Below the pieces are notes generated by a model that was not told the origin of the DNA, did no database searches, and was given only the letters and a program-made list of their open reading frames with translations. A program made the position numbers and the translations under genes. Shown here one piece after another: positions 17,492-27,272 of a stretch of 64,000 nt of DNA. The DNA is from JABCPE02 sp963516675. Lineage in GTDB: Bacteria; Bacteroidota; Bacteroidia; Flavobacteriales; Weeksellaceae. The stretch lies in NCBI GenBank assembly GCA_963516675.1, contig CAUQBH010000006.1, forward strand, positions 70,405 to 134,404. Direction: 5' to 3'. The first letter of the stretch is position 1. Each line of letters opens with the position of its first letter.

Positions 17492-18781
17492 TTATTTTGT
17501 GTTTATCAGTCTGATATTTTGGTCGTTTAGCTTAGTTTGAAGCCACTTTTTCAGCTTTTCTTCATCTAGATTCTCTTTTTCTTTGATCTGGTAGATGACA
17601 GTATTTTCTTGTTTACGCGAATCTTTTTCGTAACTGTTTAGTTTTCCGATAGATATATTTTCTACCTCTGGGAAAATGATTCTGAGTTCTTTGATGAGCT
17701 GTCGGTCATCAAATTTGTATTCATTCAGCTCCGAAGTAAGATTTTGGATGATGATATCTTTTTCAGAAAAATCCTTGTTCTGCTGGTTGATTTCAGCTAA
17801 AATCTCACTTTTTAGATTAGATGAATTATTTTTTATCAAGAGTTTTGTATCCTTGATTTCATAAGTGTCAGAAAGTTTTTTGTTAAGCGCTTGAATTTCA
17901 ATACTGTCCATTCGCTGATTTAGTAAAACCAATTCTATAGTTTTGGGCGTATCATTTTGATTTATTTTCTTATAAATCACCGTGTGCCCTGTGTCTGTAA
18001 ATTCATTTTTGATGAAGTTTTCTACATTTTTAGTATATTTATTATCACTAATGAGACGGTAAGCCAAGAAAATACTTGGAACAATCATAATAGTAAACAA
18101 AATATAAATGGAATATTTTACTTTTCTGTCAAATTTTTTATCCTGAGTAGAAACAGGTTTGTATTTAAGGAATTTAACAATAGTAAATGTAGCAATGGCG
18201 ATGAAGAAGCAGTTGATAGAATATAAATATAAAGCTCCAGCAAAAAATTTAAAATTAAAAGTCGCCAGCCCAAAACCTGCCGTACAAAGAGGCGGCATAA
18301 GTGCTGTGGCAATAGCTACCCCAGGGATAGGGTTTCCTTTTTCTACACGGGTGATGGAAATTATTCCTACAATTCCACCAATGAAAGCAATCAAAACATC
18401 ATAAATATTAGGTGATGTTCTGGCTAAAATCTCAGATTGAGCCTCTTTAAAGGGGCTGAGAGTAAAGTAAATCGCAGAGACTAAAAGGCTTACGATAGTG
18501 GCGGTGAGTAGGTTTTTTCCTGATTTTTTTAGAAGAGTTAAATCATAAATGGCAAGGGCAACCCCAATTCCTACGATAGGTCCCATAAGTGGAGAAATCA
18601 GCATGGCGCCGATAATCACAGCTGTAGAATTGACATTCAGACCAATAGATGCAATGAATATAGCACAAGCTAAAATCCAAAGATTAGCCCCTTTGAATGA
18701 AATGTTTTTTAAGACATCTTGTAAAACCTTGTCTTGTTTTTCTTCTCCTTCGTGTAAGTTAAATAAACTATGTTGTTTCAT
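17492..18781 (-). CDS. DUF389 family membrane protein
   Basis: 429 residues. The N-terminal 230 residues carry about six membrane spans with conserved SIGLNVNSTAVIIGAMLISPLMGPI and GVAIATALMPPLC, the hallmark of DUF389. The C-terminal 200 residues are soluble, charged and rich in Lys/Glu, ending KEKENLDEEKLKKWLQTKL. Transport substrate unknown. It sits between parE and parC with no gap to parC. Confidence 0.9.
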   Translation of the reverse strand: MKQHSLFNLHEGEEKQDKVLQDVLKNISFKGANLWILACAIFIASIGLNVNSTAVIIGAMLISPLMGPIVGIGVALAIYDLTLLKKSGKNLLTATIVSLLVSAIYFTLSPFKEAQSEILARTSPNIYDVLIAFIGGIVGIISITRVEKGNPIPGVAIATALMPPLCTAGFGLATFNFKFFAGALYLYSINCFFIAIATFTIVKFLKYKPVSTQDKKFDRKVKYSIYILFTIMIVPSIFLAYRLISDNKYTKNVENFIKNEFTDTGHTVIYKKINQNDTPKTIELVLLNQRMDSIEIQALNKKLSDTYEIKDTKLLIKNNSSNLKSEILAEINQQNKDFSEKDIIIQNLTSELNEYKFDDRQLIKELRIIFPEVENISIGKLNSYEKDSRKQENTVIYQIKEKENLDEEKLKKWLQTKLNDQNIRLINTK

Positions 18782-18782
18782 A

Positions 18783-19274
18783 CTATTTATCGTCGTTATT
18801 GGTGTTTTCTTTATTGGCTTTTATTGTTCGTTGCAAAGAAAGTTTTAAATCCCTTATTTCACTGCTTGTAAGGTAGGAAATATCGTATTTTAGGATACTT
18901 TCTTTATGTTTTTTACTCGTGATTTTTATATATAACCTTTTGAAAATTAATGCATTTACGATTTCAAAGGAAACAAGTTTGTATTTTGGGAATTCATCTT
19001 TTGCTTCTTTTCCTAAAAAAGGAATGATAGAGTGGTTTTTGAAGTTAAGCGCTTCTCCATCACTATCGTATTCGAATATCTGGCGACCTCTCAGGAAGAT
19101 AATCACCAACCCTGAAACTCCTATCAATAAAAGAGAAATGCTCGCCATTTTCCCAAAAACAGGCAGTTTGATGATGTTTAAAAAAGTCATAGCTCCACCT
19201 ATTATCGCAGAAAAAATGGAAAATGTTAGTAAAAAATTGTATATAGGTGCTTTTTTTCTGTTGCTTAATCTCAT
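18783..19274 (-). CDS. Membrane protein with two spans and a soluble beta domain
   Basis: 163 residues. Two hydrophobic segments near 14-32 and 40-60 are followed by a strand-rich soluble part (IFEYDSDGEALNFKNHSIIPF) resembling a small PH-like domain, with a polar Asn/Asp-rich tail. No family recognised. It ends one base before the DUF389 start, so it is in the parE-to-parC run. Confidence 0.7.
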   Translation of the reverse strand: MRLSNRKKAPIYNFLLTFSIFSAIIGGAMTFLNIIKLPVFGKMASISLLLIGVSGLVIIFLRGRQIFEYDSDGEALNFKNHSIIPFLGKEAKDEFPKYKLVSFEIVNALIFKRLYIKITSKKHKESILKYDISYLTSSEIRDLKLSLQRTIKANKENTNNDDK

Positions 19275-19305
19275 GATACAAAAATAAATTGTTGAATATT
19301 AAATT

Positions 19306-21177
19306 TTACTCTATTATTGCTTCTTCTACTACTAAGTTTTCAAGGATAAAGTTCTGTCTATCAGGCGTATTTTTTCCCATATAGAACTCCAAAAGCTGGT
19401 CTATTGTGGTGTCTTTACCCGCCACCACAGGCTCAAGGCGAATATCTTTCCCGATGAAATGTTTAAACTCTTCTGGTGAAATCTCTCCAAGCCCTTTAAA
19501 TCTTGTGATTTCAGGGTTTTTTCCTAAATCTTCTAGAGCCTTTATTCGTTCTGCTTCAGTGTAGCAGTAGCGGGTTTCTTTTTTGTTTCTTACTCTAAAC
19601 AAAGGTGTTTGGAGAATGTACAGGTGTCCATTTTTAATCACATCAGGGAAAAACTGAAGGAAGAAAGTAATCATCAGAAGTCTGATGTGCATACCATCTA
19701 CATCGGCATCGGTAGCGATGATGACCTGATTATATCTCAAATCTTCCAAACTTTCCTCGATATTTAGAGCAGCTTGTAAAAGGTTGAACTCCTCGTTTTC
19801 ATATACTACTTTTTTTGTTAATCCATAGCAGTTGAGAGGTTTTCCTTTTAGCGAAAATACAGCCTGAGTCTCCACATCTCTACTCTTTGTGATAGAGCCA
19901 GATGCAGAGTCTCCCTCTGTTATAAATATTTGAGTTTCAGTTTTTCTTGCTGCTTTTTGGTCATTGTAATGCTGTCGGCAGTCTCTCAGTTTTTTATTAT
20001 GAAGAGAAACTTTTTTGGCTCTTTCTCTTGCTAATTTTTGAATTCCCGAAAGTTCTTTTCTTTCCCTTTCAGAAACTAATATTTTACGGTGAATAGCATC
20101 AGCAATTTCAGGGTTTTTATGAAGAAAATTGTCCAGCTTGCTTTTCATGTAATTATTGACAAAAGTTCGGATGGTTTCCAGTTCGTTGCCATTCGCATCC
20201 TGTCCCATAGTGGTGGAGCCTAATTTGGTCTTGGTCTGAGACTCAAAAACAGGGTTTCCCACATTGATGTACACTGCACCGATGATAGATTTTCTAATAT
20301 CAGCAGCCTCAAAATTTTTCCCGAAAAATTCTTTGATGGTTTTCACAAAAGCCTCCTTGAAGGCATTAAGGTGAGTTCCTCCCTGCGAGGTATATTGTCC
20401 ATTGACAAATGAAAAATAGGTTTCCGACTGGGATTTATCCGAATGGGTAATCGCTATCTCCATGTCTTCATCCTTTATGTGGATGATAGGGTAGAGGATT
20501 TCGCCGTCTATTTCTTCTTCTAATAGGTCTTTCAGCCCGTTTTCAGATTCGAAAACAGAGTCGTTATAATAGATTTTCAGTCCTAAATTTAGATAAGTAT
20601 AATTACGAAGCATGCGCTCCACATACTCATTTCTAAATTTATAATTTACGAAAATAGTGCTGTCTGGAATGAAACTTACCTCCGTTCCGTTCTTTTCTGT
20701 TGTATCAGTTTCCTCAGTTACTTCTATTAGTTTACCTTCATGAAATTGGGCAGATTTGGTTTTCCCATCTCGGACAGATTTTACCTGAAAAAAAGTAGAA
20801 AGGAAATTGACCGCCTTGGTTCCTACACCATTCAGACCGATAGATTTTTTAAAGGCGCCGTCATCGTATTTCCCACCTGTATTCATTTTGGAAACTACAT
20901 CTACGATTTTTCCCAAAGGAATTCCACGCCCATAGTCACGCACAGTGACTTTTCCATCATTGATTTTAACATCTATTCTCTTCCCAAATTTCATTCGGAA
21001 TTCATCGATAGAGTTATCCAAAACCTCTTTTAATAGGATATAAATCCCATCATCCGCCGCAGAGCCGTCTCCCAGTTTACCGATGTACATCCCTGGACGG
21101 AGGCGCACATGCTCGCGAGGCTCGAGGGTTCTGATGTTGTCTTCTGTATAGTTTGTCTGTTGTGGCATGTCTTTCAT
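19306..21177 (-). CDS. parE: DNA topoisomerase IV subunit B
   Basis: ATPase subunit of topoisomerase IV. About 623 residues from the chosen start. GHKL ATPase motifs LLKEVLDNSIDEF and DYGRGIP, the K-loop region RPGMYIG, and TOPRIM motifs EGDSASG and DADVDGMHI are all present. The frame extends up to a TTG at 21204, but that lies within a TATCTTTG -7 box, so the ATG at 21177 (MKDMPQQTNYT) is taken. It opens the minus-strand run that leads to parC. Confidence 0.95.
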   Translation of the reverse strand: MKDMPQQTNYTEDNIRTLEPREHVRLRPGMYIGKLGDGSAADDGIYILLKEVLDNSIDEFRMKFGKRIDVKINDGKVTVRDYGRGIPLGKIVDVVSKMNTGGKYDDGAFKKSIGLNGVGTKAVNFLSTFFQVKSVRDGKTKSAQFHEGKLIEVTEETDTTEKNGTEVSFIPDSTIFVNYKFRNEYVERMLRNYTYLNLGLKIYYNDSVFESENGLKDLLEEEIDGEILYPIIHIKDEDMEIAITHSDKSQSETYFSFVNGQYTSQGGTHLNAFKEAFVKTIKEFFGKNFEAADIRKSIIGAVYINVGNPVFESQTKTKLGSTTMGQDANGNELETIRTFVNNYMKSKLDNFLHKNPEIADAIHRKILVSERERKELSGIQKLARERAKKVSLHNKKLRDCRQHYNDQKAARKTETQIFITEGDSASGSITKSRDVETQAVFSLKGKPLNCYGLTKKVVYENEEFNLLQAALNIEESLEDLRYNQVIIATDADVDGMHIRLLMITFFLQFFPDVIKNGHLYILQTPLFRVRNKKETRYCYTEAERIKALEDLGKNPEITRFKGLGEISPEEFKHFIGKDIRLEPVVAGKDTTIDQLLEFYMGKNTPDRQNFILENLVVEEAIIE

Positions 21178-21201
21178 AAAGTTTCCAAAAAAGTGTAGCG
21201 A

Positions 21202-21209
21202 CAAAGATA
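21202..21209 (-). promoter_or_regulatory. Candidate -7 box for parE
   Basis: Minus-strand TATCTTTG, 24 bases before the parE ATG at 21177. Its position argues against translation from the upstream TTG. No clear -33 box. Confidence 0.45.
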
Positions 21210-21249
21210 ATAAAATATGGCTTTAAAGAAAAAACCATTGTGATAAAAA

Positions 21250-21281
21250 GAAAAAACCACCCAGAATATTGAGTGGTTTTG
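21250..21281 (-). terminator. Terminator of surA
   Basis: On the minus strand AAAACCAC, 12-base loop, GTGGTTTT and a T-rich tail, beginning 6 bases after the surA stop. Confidence 0.8.
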
Positions 21282-21286
21282 TTAGT

Positions 21287-22645
21287 TTATTTTGCGGAAG
21301 TTTTGTTCCATATAGGGTAGAAAGAACATTTTTGATAACGCTTGTCTATTGATATGAAAGTATCAGGAAGTTGTTCTTTAGCCCATTTTTCTAGCATTTC
21401 GTTTTTCTTCTTGTTGAGAGCCATAGTCTTCACTCTTTCAAAATCAGTAGCAAGGTCTACTTGGTGAGCAGGAATCACATCTTCTATTTTTATGAAGATT
21501 ACTGCTTTTTTTCTATTGTGCTCATCCTCAAATACATCTGTGATATCTCCTTTGTTATAACCTGCGATATGGTAAGAGATAGATGGAGAAAGATTTAGTT
21601 TTTCCTGTTTGTAGCCTCCATCTTCGCCAAGTATTATCCCTGCATTGTATTTTGTGCTTTTGTCATCAGAATACTTTGTAGCAGCTTCTTTGAAAGTGAT
21701 TTTTCCGTTTACAATTCTTTTTCGGATGTCTTCCATTTCTTTTTTAGCTGCTTCTATTTCCTCTGCATTTGGAGTATTTTTTATAAGAATATGTCTAGCA
21801 TCGTATATCTTCCCTGATTTTTTCACAAGCTGGATGATATGATATCCATATTCTGTTTCCACAGGGTCTGATATTTCGCCTTCTTGTAAGTTGAGAGCTG
21901 CCGCCTCGAAAGGTTTTACCATTGTTCCTTTGGAAACATTTTTGTAAAGCCCGCCATTGGATGCAGAACCTTCATCTTCCGAGTGGATTCTGGCTTGAGT
22001 TTCAAAGTCGTCTCCATTTAGGATATCTTGTTTGATTTTCTTTAGTTTGTCTATAATCTCTTGTCTGTGTTTATCATTTAGTTTAGGATACATCACAATT
22101 TGAGACAAGATAATTTCCTCTTTTACCTCTGGTAATTGGTATTTATAAGTATTATAAAAATCTGTTACTTCACTCGGTGTGATATCTGCTTTTTCCGTAA
22201 TTCTAGCAAATTTACTTTGTCCGTAGTAGCTGTCAGAATCTATTTTCTCTATCATATTCTTCATTTCAGCCGAATTTCTGAACTTATATGTATCCAGCAT
22301 TGCCTTTTCAGAAGGGAATTGGCTAAGAATCTGGTTGTATTTATTATTAACCTGTTCTTTTATTTCCTTGCTTCTGTTGGGAATTAGAGTGTCTTTTTTT
22401 GCATGGTATACTAGAAGCCTGTTGTTTAGTAAGCTTTCTACAGTTTCACAATGGTCACCAGAAAGTTTCTCGCCCATTTGCTTTGCATGGTTTTCTTGCT
22501 CTGTGATGTCTGATTCCAAAATGATTTCATTTCCAATCACCGCAGCGATACCATCCACTAGCTGCCCTTTTTTCAGCTGTGCATTTATTTGAGTGGACAA
22601 TAGTACGATTCCCAGCAATAATGCCTTTTTGATATTTTTTATCAT
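21287..22645 (-). CDS. surA: Periplasmic peptidyl-prolyl isomerase / chaperone, SurA type
   Basis: Outer-membrane-protein chaperone. 452 residues with a 22-residue signal peptide ending INAQ. An N-terminal helical SurA region (GIAAVIGNEIILESDI, NNRLLVYHAKKD) is followed by two parvulin domains, roughly 175-275 (GGLYKNVSKGTMVKPFEAA, TEYGYHIIQLV) and 280-385 (ARHILIKN, AATKYSDDKSTKYNAGIIL). The second parvulin domain has lost the usual GYH end and may be structural only. Single gene with its own terminator, between parE and the PfkB kinase. Confidence 0.92.
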   Translation of the reverse strand: MIKNIKKALLLGIVLLSTQINAQLKKGQLVDGIAAVIGNEIILESDITEQENHAKQMGEKLSGDHCETVESLLNNRLLVYHAKKDTLIPNRSKEIKEQVNNKYNQILSQFPSEKAMLDTYKFRNSAEMKNMIEKIDSDSYYGQSKFARITEKADITPSEVTDFYNTYKYQLPEVKEEIILSQIVMYPKLNDKHRQEIIDKLKKIKQDILNGDDFETQARIHSEDEGSASNGGLYKNVSKGTMVKPFEAAALNLQEGEISDPVETEYGYHIIQLVKKSGKIYDARHILIKNTPNAEEIEAAKKEMEDIRKRIVNGKITFKEAATKYSDDKSTKYNAGIILGEDGGYKQEKLNLSPSISYHIAGYNKGDITDVFEDEHNRKKAVIFIKIEDVIPAHQVDLATDFERVKTMALNKKKNEMLEKWAKEQLPDTFISIDKRYQKCSFYPIWNKTSAK

Positions 22646-22718
22646 ATTTTTACTAAAATTAGTTTACAAAATTAAATTTCTTTGTGAGAAAATCTAAATT
22701 TTTTATTATAATTATTTC

Positions 22719-23645
22719 TTAAATTTTCAAATCTACCTCAAAAGTAGTAAGTTCTTGGAATTTTTTGATTCTTTGTTTTAGAATCATAGGAGAGACCTCT
22801 AAAAGTCTTTCTGTTCCAAATTTTTCTACCGTGAAAGAAGCCATCGCAGAGCCTACTATCACTGCTGTTTTCATATTTTCAAAGGAAATACTTTTTGTTG
22901 CTGCTAGATGTGCCGCAAATCCTCCTGCGAAAGTGTCTCCCGCTCCTGTAGGGTCAAAAACCTCCTCCAAAGGCAGGGCAGGAATAGCGAAAACTTTCCC
23001 TTCGCTGAATAATAATGCTCCATGCTCACCTTTTTTGATGATGACATATTTAGGACCCATTTTATGGATTTTTTGAGCGGCTTTTGGTAGGGAATATTCT
23101 CCAGAGAGCTGTCGTGCCTCTTCATCGTTTATCGTGATGACATCAGATTTCGCAATGACCTCCATCAGTAAATCCCAAGTGTGGTTCATCCAAAAATTCA
23201 TAGTGTCTAGAATCACTAGTTTAGGGCGGCAAGACATGCCATTTAGAACTGCCAGCTGTGTGCTAGGGTGAAGATTTCCTAAAAGCAGGATGTCATAATT
23301 TTTACAATGTTCAGGAATTTTTGGTTCGAATTTTTCTAAAACATTCAGTTCCGTAGCCATAGTATCTCTGGAATTCAGGTCGTTATGATACTTTCCTGCC
23401 CAGAAAAAAGTTTTTTCATTAGGGAAAATTTCTATTCCTTCTATATTGATATTTCTGTTTGTCAATAAATCCAAATATTCCTGTGGAAAATCTCCACCAA
23501 CTACAGAAACTAAGCTGACATTAGCATTTAAAACGGAAGCGGAAAGCCCTATATAAGTAGCCGCACCGCCTAGGATTTTATCTGTTTTTCCAAAAGGAGT
23601 TTCAATAGCATCAAAAGCTACAGTTCCTACTGCCAAAAGATTCAT
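22719..23645 (-). CDS. PfkB-family carbohydrate kinase
   Basis: 308 residues, ribokinase fold. The N-terminal glycine pair is in KILGGAATYIGLSA, and the ATP/catalytic motif DPTGAGDTFAGGF lies near residues 230-242 with its second Asp as the base. Sugar or nucleoside substrate cannot be told from sequence; the short VGGDF and DTMNFWMN segments are those of the adenosine/ribokinase-like group. Followed upstream by gldD with 25 bases between. Confidence 0.88.
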   Translation of the reverse strand: MNLLAVGTVAFDAIETPFGKTDKILGGAATYIGLSASVLNANVSLVSVVGGDFPQEYLDLLTNRNINIEGIEIFPNEKTFFWAGKYHNDLNSRDTMATELNVLEKFEPKIPEHCKNYDILLLGNLHPSTQLAVLNGMSCRPKLVILDTMNFWMNHTWDLLMEVIAKSDVITINDEEARQLSGEYSLPKAAQKIHKMGPKYVIIKKGEHGALLFSEGKVFAIPALPLEEVFDPTGAGDTFAGGFAAHLAATKSISFENMKTAVIVGSAMASFTVEKFGTERLLEVSPMILKQRIKKFQELTTFEVDLKI

Positions 23646-23670
23646 TTGATTGTAAGTGTATGTATTTTAG

Positions 23671-24231
23671 TTATTTATGTTTCCACTCGAAGGTTTCTAT
23701 CATGTGCATCAAGTCTTTCTTGATGTATTCTACCGCAGGTTGCAGAGAATCTGGTCTTGGTCTAGATTTAAAGTATAAATTAGCCGTTACGAAATGACGA
23801 GTGCTGTCCGTGATATAGATTTGGATATTAGACGCAGATTGCCCTTTTAGTTCGTAAAAGTTCCCAAAAACTCTCTTTTCTGGATAAGAAAAAGATTTAG
23901 TATCTATTGCAGAAGCCCTGATAGTGTGTTCATAGACCATTTTTTCTACTTCTTTTATATGTAGATTAAAATCATTTTTGATAGGGAAATAAGTTACAAA
24001 AATATTGGCTCTCATCGTAGGATAAACTACATTGTACCAGCAAGCCTGCTTTGCTTGGTGTATTTTTGCAAAGTCTGAATACTCAAATGAAAACGAACAT
24101 TCCGAAGAGAATGGAATATACTTAGCCTCAGGATACTCTAGCCTGAGTTCTCCCTTTGGTTTGGGCTGGACATCACTACTACACGAAACGGGAAAAGTAA
24201 GTATAAAGCTTAAAAATAAATATCTAAACAT
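23671..24231 (-). CDS. gldD: Gliding motility lipoprotein GldD
   Basis: 186 residues, lipoprotein with lipobox PVSC (Cys17). The pattern RLEYPEAKYIPFS, CSFSFEYSDFA and ACWYNVVYPTMRANIFVTYFPIK, plus the C-terminal RPDSLQPAVEYIKKDLMHMIETF, is characteristic of GldD, an envelope protein needed for gliding and for the type IX secretion system in flavobacteria. Known from the family; presence does not prove this strain glides. It is divergent from the cupin gene. Confidence 0.93.
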   Translation of the reverse strand: MFRYLFLSFILTFPVSCSSDVQPKPKGELRLEYPEAKYIPFSSECSFSFEYSDFAKIHQAKQACWYNVVYPTMRANIFVTYFPIKNDFNLHIKEVEKMVYEHTIRASAIDTKSFSYPEKRVFGNFYELKGQSASNIQIYITDSTRHFVTANLYFKSRPRPDSLQPAVEYIKKDLMHMIETFEWKHK

Positions 24232-24317
24232 TCCGCAAAAATAAGAATTTATATCAAATAAGAAAGAGTAGAGATAAATAAAGTAATTTAGAATAATTAA
24301 AAATAAAGAAAAAATTA

Positions 24318-24325
24318 TAAATTTG
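24318..24325 (+). promoter_or_regulatory. Candidate -7 box for cupin-methyltransferase genes
   Basis: TAAATTTG, 31 bases before the ATG at 24356. No convincing -33 box upstream. Confidence 0.35.
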
Positions 24326-24355
24326 TAAACTCAAATTTAAAAATGTTTCAAAGAA

Positions 24356-24700
24356 ATGAAGACAGCATCAATTTATCAAGATTTAGAATTTAATGAAAAT
24401 AAGCCAGCAATAAAGGCGATTTTGGAGACAGATTTTACGAAAGAAATCAGAATCCTAATGCGAGAAAACCAAGAAATGAAAGAGCACCAGACACCTTTTC
24501 CCATTGTAGTGGAACTGCTGGAGGGAGAAATTATTTTTGGTGTAGAAGGGCAGAATTATGAGGTTAAAAAAGGAGATTTATTGACTTTGTCGGGAGGCGT
24601 TCCACATAATCTCATTGCGAAAAAAGAAAGTGTTATTCGTCTGACGCTTAGTAAGTTAGATTCATCAAAAAGAGTAGAGGGCGTTGCCGAAAAATCCTAA
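24356..24700 (+). CDS. Small cupin-domain protein
   Basis: 114 residues, one beta-barrel cupin. Core reads PFPIVVELLEGEIIFGVEGQNYEVKKGDLLTLSGGVPHNLIA, with conserved Gly, Glu and His positions, although the first-motif metal histidines are weak (HQTPFP). Likely a metal or ligand-binding barrel, enzyme or sensor unknown. It is followed after 3 bases by the methyltransferase gene and is probably cotranscribed with it. Confidence 0.85.
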   Translation: MKTASIYQDLEFNENKPAIKAILETDFTKEIRILMRENQEMKEHQTPFPIVVELLEGEIIFGVEGQNYEVKKGDLLTLSGGVPHNLIAKKESVIRLTLSKLDSSKRVEGVAEKS

Positions 24701-24703
24701 ATC

Positions 24704-25483
24704 ATGAGCAAAGAACAAAATATGAACACCAGCCAAGGTCATTGGATTTTGGCAAAAATGGGCAAACGAGTGCTGCGCCCGGGAGGGAAGGAACTGAGTA
24801 TGAAGATGATAGAGGGACTGAATATCAGCTCAAATGATGATGTGGTGGAGTTCGCGCCAGGACTGGGGTTTACAGCAGGAATTACACTTGGTAAAAATCC
24901 TAAAAGCTATACAGGCGTAGAACTGAATGAAGAAGCGGCAGGAATTCTCAAAAATAGGCTCAAAGGAAAGGATTTTAAAATTATAATCGGAAATGCGGCG
25001 GAGTCCACCTTGGAGAGCAATAGTGTGGATAAAGTCTATGGAGAGGCGATGCTTACAATGCATGCAGACCACAGAAAATCGGAAATTATTCGCGAAGCCT
25101 ACCGAATTTTGAAACCTGGCGGATTCTACGGAATTCATGAACTTGGGCTGACACCAGATGAGATACCAACGGAGAAAAAAGCTGAAATCCAAAAAGAACT
25201 GGCGCTGGCGATAAAGGTCAATGCTCGCCCATTAACCGTTTCCGAATGGACAGAGCTTTTAGAAAAAGAAGGTTTTTCTGTGGTGAAAATAGAAACCAAC
25301 CCAATGCATTTATTAGAACCCAAAAGAATAATAGATGATGAGGGATTTTTCAGAACGCTGAAAATTTTCTTTAATATAATTACCAACCCTGCTGCTAGGA
25401 AAAGAATCCTTGCGATGAGAAAAGTTTTCCGTGATAATGCACAAAACCTAAATGCCGTGGCGATTATCGCACAGAAAAAATAA
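24704..25483 (+). CDS. Class I SAM-dependent methyltransferase
   Basis: 259 residues. SAM-binding motif I DVVEFAPGLGFTAGITLG near 45-62, acidic motif II YTGVELNEEA, and a motif IV-like SVDKVYGEAMLTMH, then REAYRILKPGGFYGIHEL, the usual post-motif. Fold is the UbiE/small-molecule type; the methyl acceptor is unknown. Pairs with the cupin gene. Its stop codon lies inside the shared terminator at 25481-25514. Confidence 0.88.
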   Translation: MSKEQNMNTSQGHWILAKMGKRVLRPGGKELSMKMIEGLNISSNDDVVEFAPGLGFTAGITLGKNPKSYTGVELNEEAAGILKNRLKGKDFKIIIGNAAESTLESNSVDKVYGEAMLTMHADHRKSEIIREAYRILKPGGFYGIHELGLTPDEIPTEKKAEIQKELALAIKVNARPLTVSEWTELLEKEGFSVVKIETNPMHLLEPKRIIDDEGFFRTLKIFFNIITNPAARKRILAMRKVFRDNAQNLNAVAIIAQKK

Positions 25484-25514
25484 CAAAAAGCCTATCAAAA
25501 TAGGCTTTTTGTTA
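25481..25514. terminator. Bidirectional terminator containing both stop codons
   Basis: Perfect 15-bp inverted repeat with a 4-base loop, TAACAAAAAGCCTAT / ATAGGCTTTTTGTTA. The TAA of the plus-strand methyltransferase (25481-25483) and the TAA of the minus-strand ABC gene (25514-25512) are its two ends, so both mRNAs end at their own stop codons. Confidence 0.92.
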
Positions 25515-27248
25515 TATAGGTTCTTGTTTTTTATTCAGAGCGGTGTAGTAACCACCTTTGTTTAGGAGTTCTTGGTGAGTTCCCATTTCTACGATTTCGC
25601 CCTGATGCATTACGATGATTTTATCTGCTTTTTCTATCGTGGAGAGCCTGTGAGCGATGATGATGGAAGTCCTGTTTTTAGTGATTTTTTCCGTTGCTTT
25701 TTGAATTAGTTTTTCCGATTCGTGGTCTATGGAAGAAGTCGCTTCATCCAGAATGAGAATTTTAGGATTTACTAAATAAGCCCTTAGGAAAGATAGTAAC
25801 TGTCTCTGTCCCAGTGAAATGGAAGAACCTCTTTCGCTTACGATGAAATGATATCCATTGGGCAGTTTTTCTATGAAATCATTAACTTCTATTTCTTCCG
25901 CTGCCTTTTTTATTTCTTCTAATGTGATGTTTTTATTCCCTAATGTAAGGTTTTCTGCAATGCTTTCTTGGAAAAGGAAAACATCTTGTAGAACCACACC
26001 TATTTGGCTTCTGTAGTGGTATAGTTCGTAATCGTAGATATCGGTATCATCTACTAAAATTTGTCCATCGGTAATGTCGTAAAGCCTTGTAATTAGGCTT
26101 ATTATGGTGGATTTTCCTGCGCCAGTAGCGCCTACGATAGCCACTGTTTCGCCTGGATTTACAGTGAAGTTGATTCCTTTCAAGACTTGCTGCTTTTCAT
26201 CATAGGCGAATTTTACATTTTTAAACTCTATTTTTCCTTCCAAAGATTCTTTTTTGATGGTTCCTTTGTTCGGAGTAAAGTTTTCTTCCTCGTTCATGAT
26301 TTTTAGAACTCGTTCAGCTCCTACCAGCCCTCTTTGGATATTGTTAAATCTATCGGCTATCTGTCGTAATGGTCTGACTAATAATGAAATAAACTGAATG
26401 AAAGCGATGATGTCTCCTGCGCCCACTTCTTTGCCATTGATAACATTATAACCCGCATAAACCAAGATAGTGCCTATAAATAGCGAGGCGAGTAAATCCA
26501 CAACGGGAAAGAATAGAGAGAAATAAAATACCGTTTTCAGTAAGGCATTTTTCAGTTCTATATTGATTTTGTCAAATTTGTCAAATTCTGCTTTCTGTCG
26601 GTTAAATACTTGGATAATGGACATTCCAGCCAGTCTTTCCTGCACGAAACTATTTTGGACAGAAGTAAGATTTCGTTCTGTGGAAAAAGAAACTTTTAGT
26701 TTTTTCTGAAAAAATCTTGTGATAAGATACATCAGAGGAAGCATCATTAGGACAATGTAGCTGAGTTCCTTATTCACCATAAACATAGTCCCGATGACCA
26801 TCACCACACGAAGAACATCACCAAAAACCATCAGAAAACCATCCGTATAGACCACTGCCACGGTTTCCACATCTCCTACGGCACGAGTGACCAGGCTCCC
26901 AATCGGAGTTTTGTCAAAAAATGAAGTTTTGAAATGAATCAGCTTTGTATAAAGGCGTTCGCGGATGTCCCGAATTACCGATTGAGCAATGAAATTAGAA
27001 AGATAATACAGCATCACCTGCAGAAAAGTTTCCAAAAGAACCATCCCTAATAGCAGATAAATCCCGTTCATCAGCTCTGTTCGGCTTTTTTCTTTAATGA
27101 TGACCAGATCTACTATTTCTTTGGTAAGAATAGGTCGGTAGGTGGAGATAAACGCCACTGCAAGGGAAATAAGCAAAGTGATGATGAACCACTTTTTAAA
27201 TTTCAATCCGATGAAAAATAATTTTTTTATGATAGTGCTGTTGCTCAT
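25512..27248 (-). CDS. ABC exporter, fused permease and ATPase (MsbA/LmrA type)
   Basis: 578 residues: six membrane spans in the first 310 residues, then a nucleotide-binding domain with Walker A GATGAGKST near 374, signature SLGQRQLLSF near 480 (SLGQRQ in place of the common SGGQ) and Walker B ILILDEATSSID near 497. A half-transporter that would homodimerise in the inner membrane to export lipid, drug or peptide. Substrate unknown. Starts 24 bases after the stop of the helicase gene, so possibly cotranscribed. Confidence 0.94.
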   Translation of the reverse strand: MSNSTIIKKLFFIGLKFKKWFIITLLISLAVAFISTYRPILTKEIVDLVIIKEKSRTELMNGIYLLLGMVLLETFLQVMLYYLSNFIAQSVIRDIRERLYTKLIHFKTSFFDKTPIGSLVTRAVGDVETVAVVYTDGFLMVFGDVLRVVMVIGTMFMVNKELSYIVLMMLPLMYLITRFFQKKLKVSFSTERNLTSVQNSFVQERLAGMSIIQVFNRQKAEFDKFDKINIELKNALLKTVFYFSLFFPVVDLLASLFIGTILVYAGYNVINGKEVGAGDIIAFIQFISLLVRPLRQIADRFNNIQRGLVGAERVLKIMNEEENFTPNKGTIKKESLEGKIEFKNVKFAYDEKQQVLKGINFTVNPGETVAIVGATGAGKSTIISLITRLYDITDGQILVDDTDIYDYELYHYRSQIGVVLQDVFLFQESIAENLTLGNKNITLEEIKKAAEEIEVNDFIEKLPNGYHFIVSERGSSISLGQRQLLSFLRAYLVNPKILILDEATSSIDHESEKLIQKATEKITKNRTSIIIAHRLSTIEKADKIIVMHQGEIVEMGTHQELLNKGGYYTALNKKQEPI

Positions 27249-27272
27249 ATTTCGTGTAAAATGTAAATAAAA

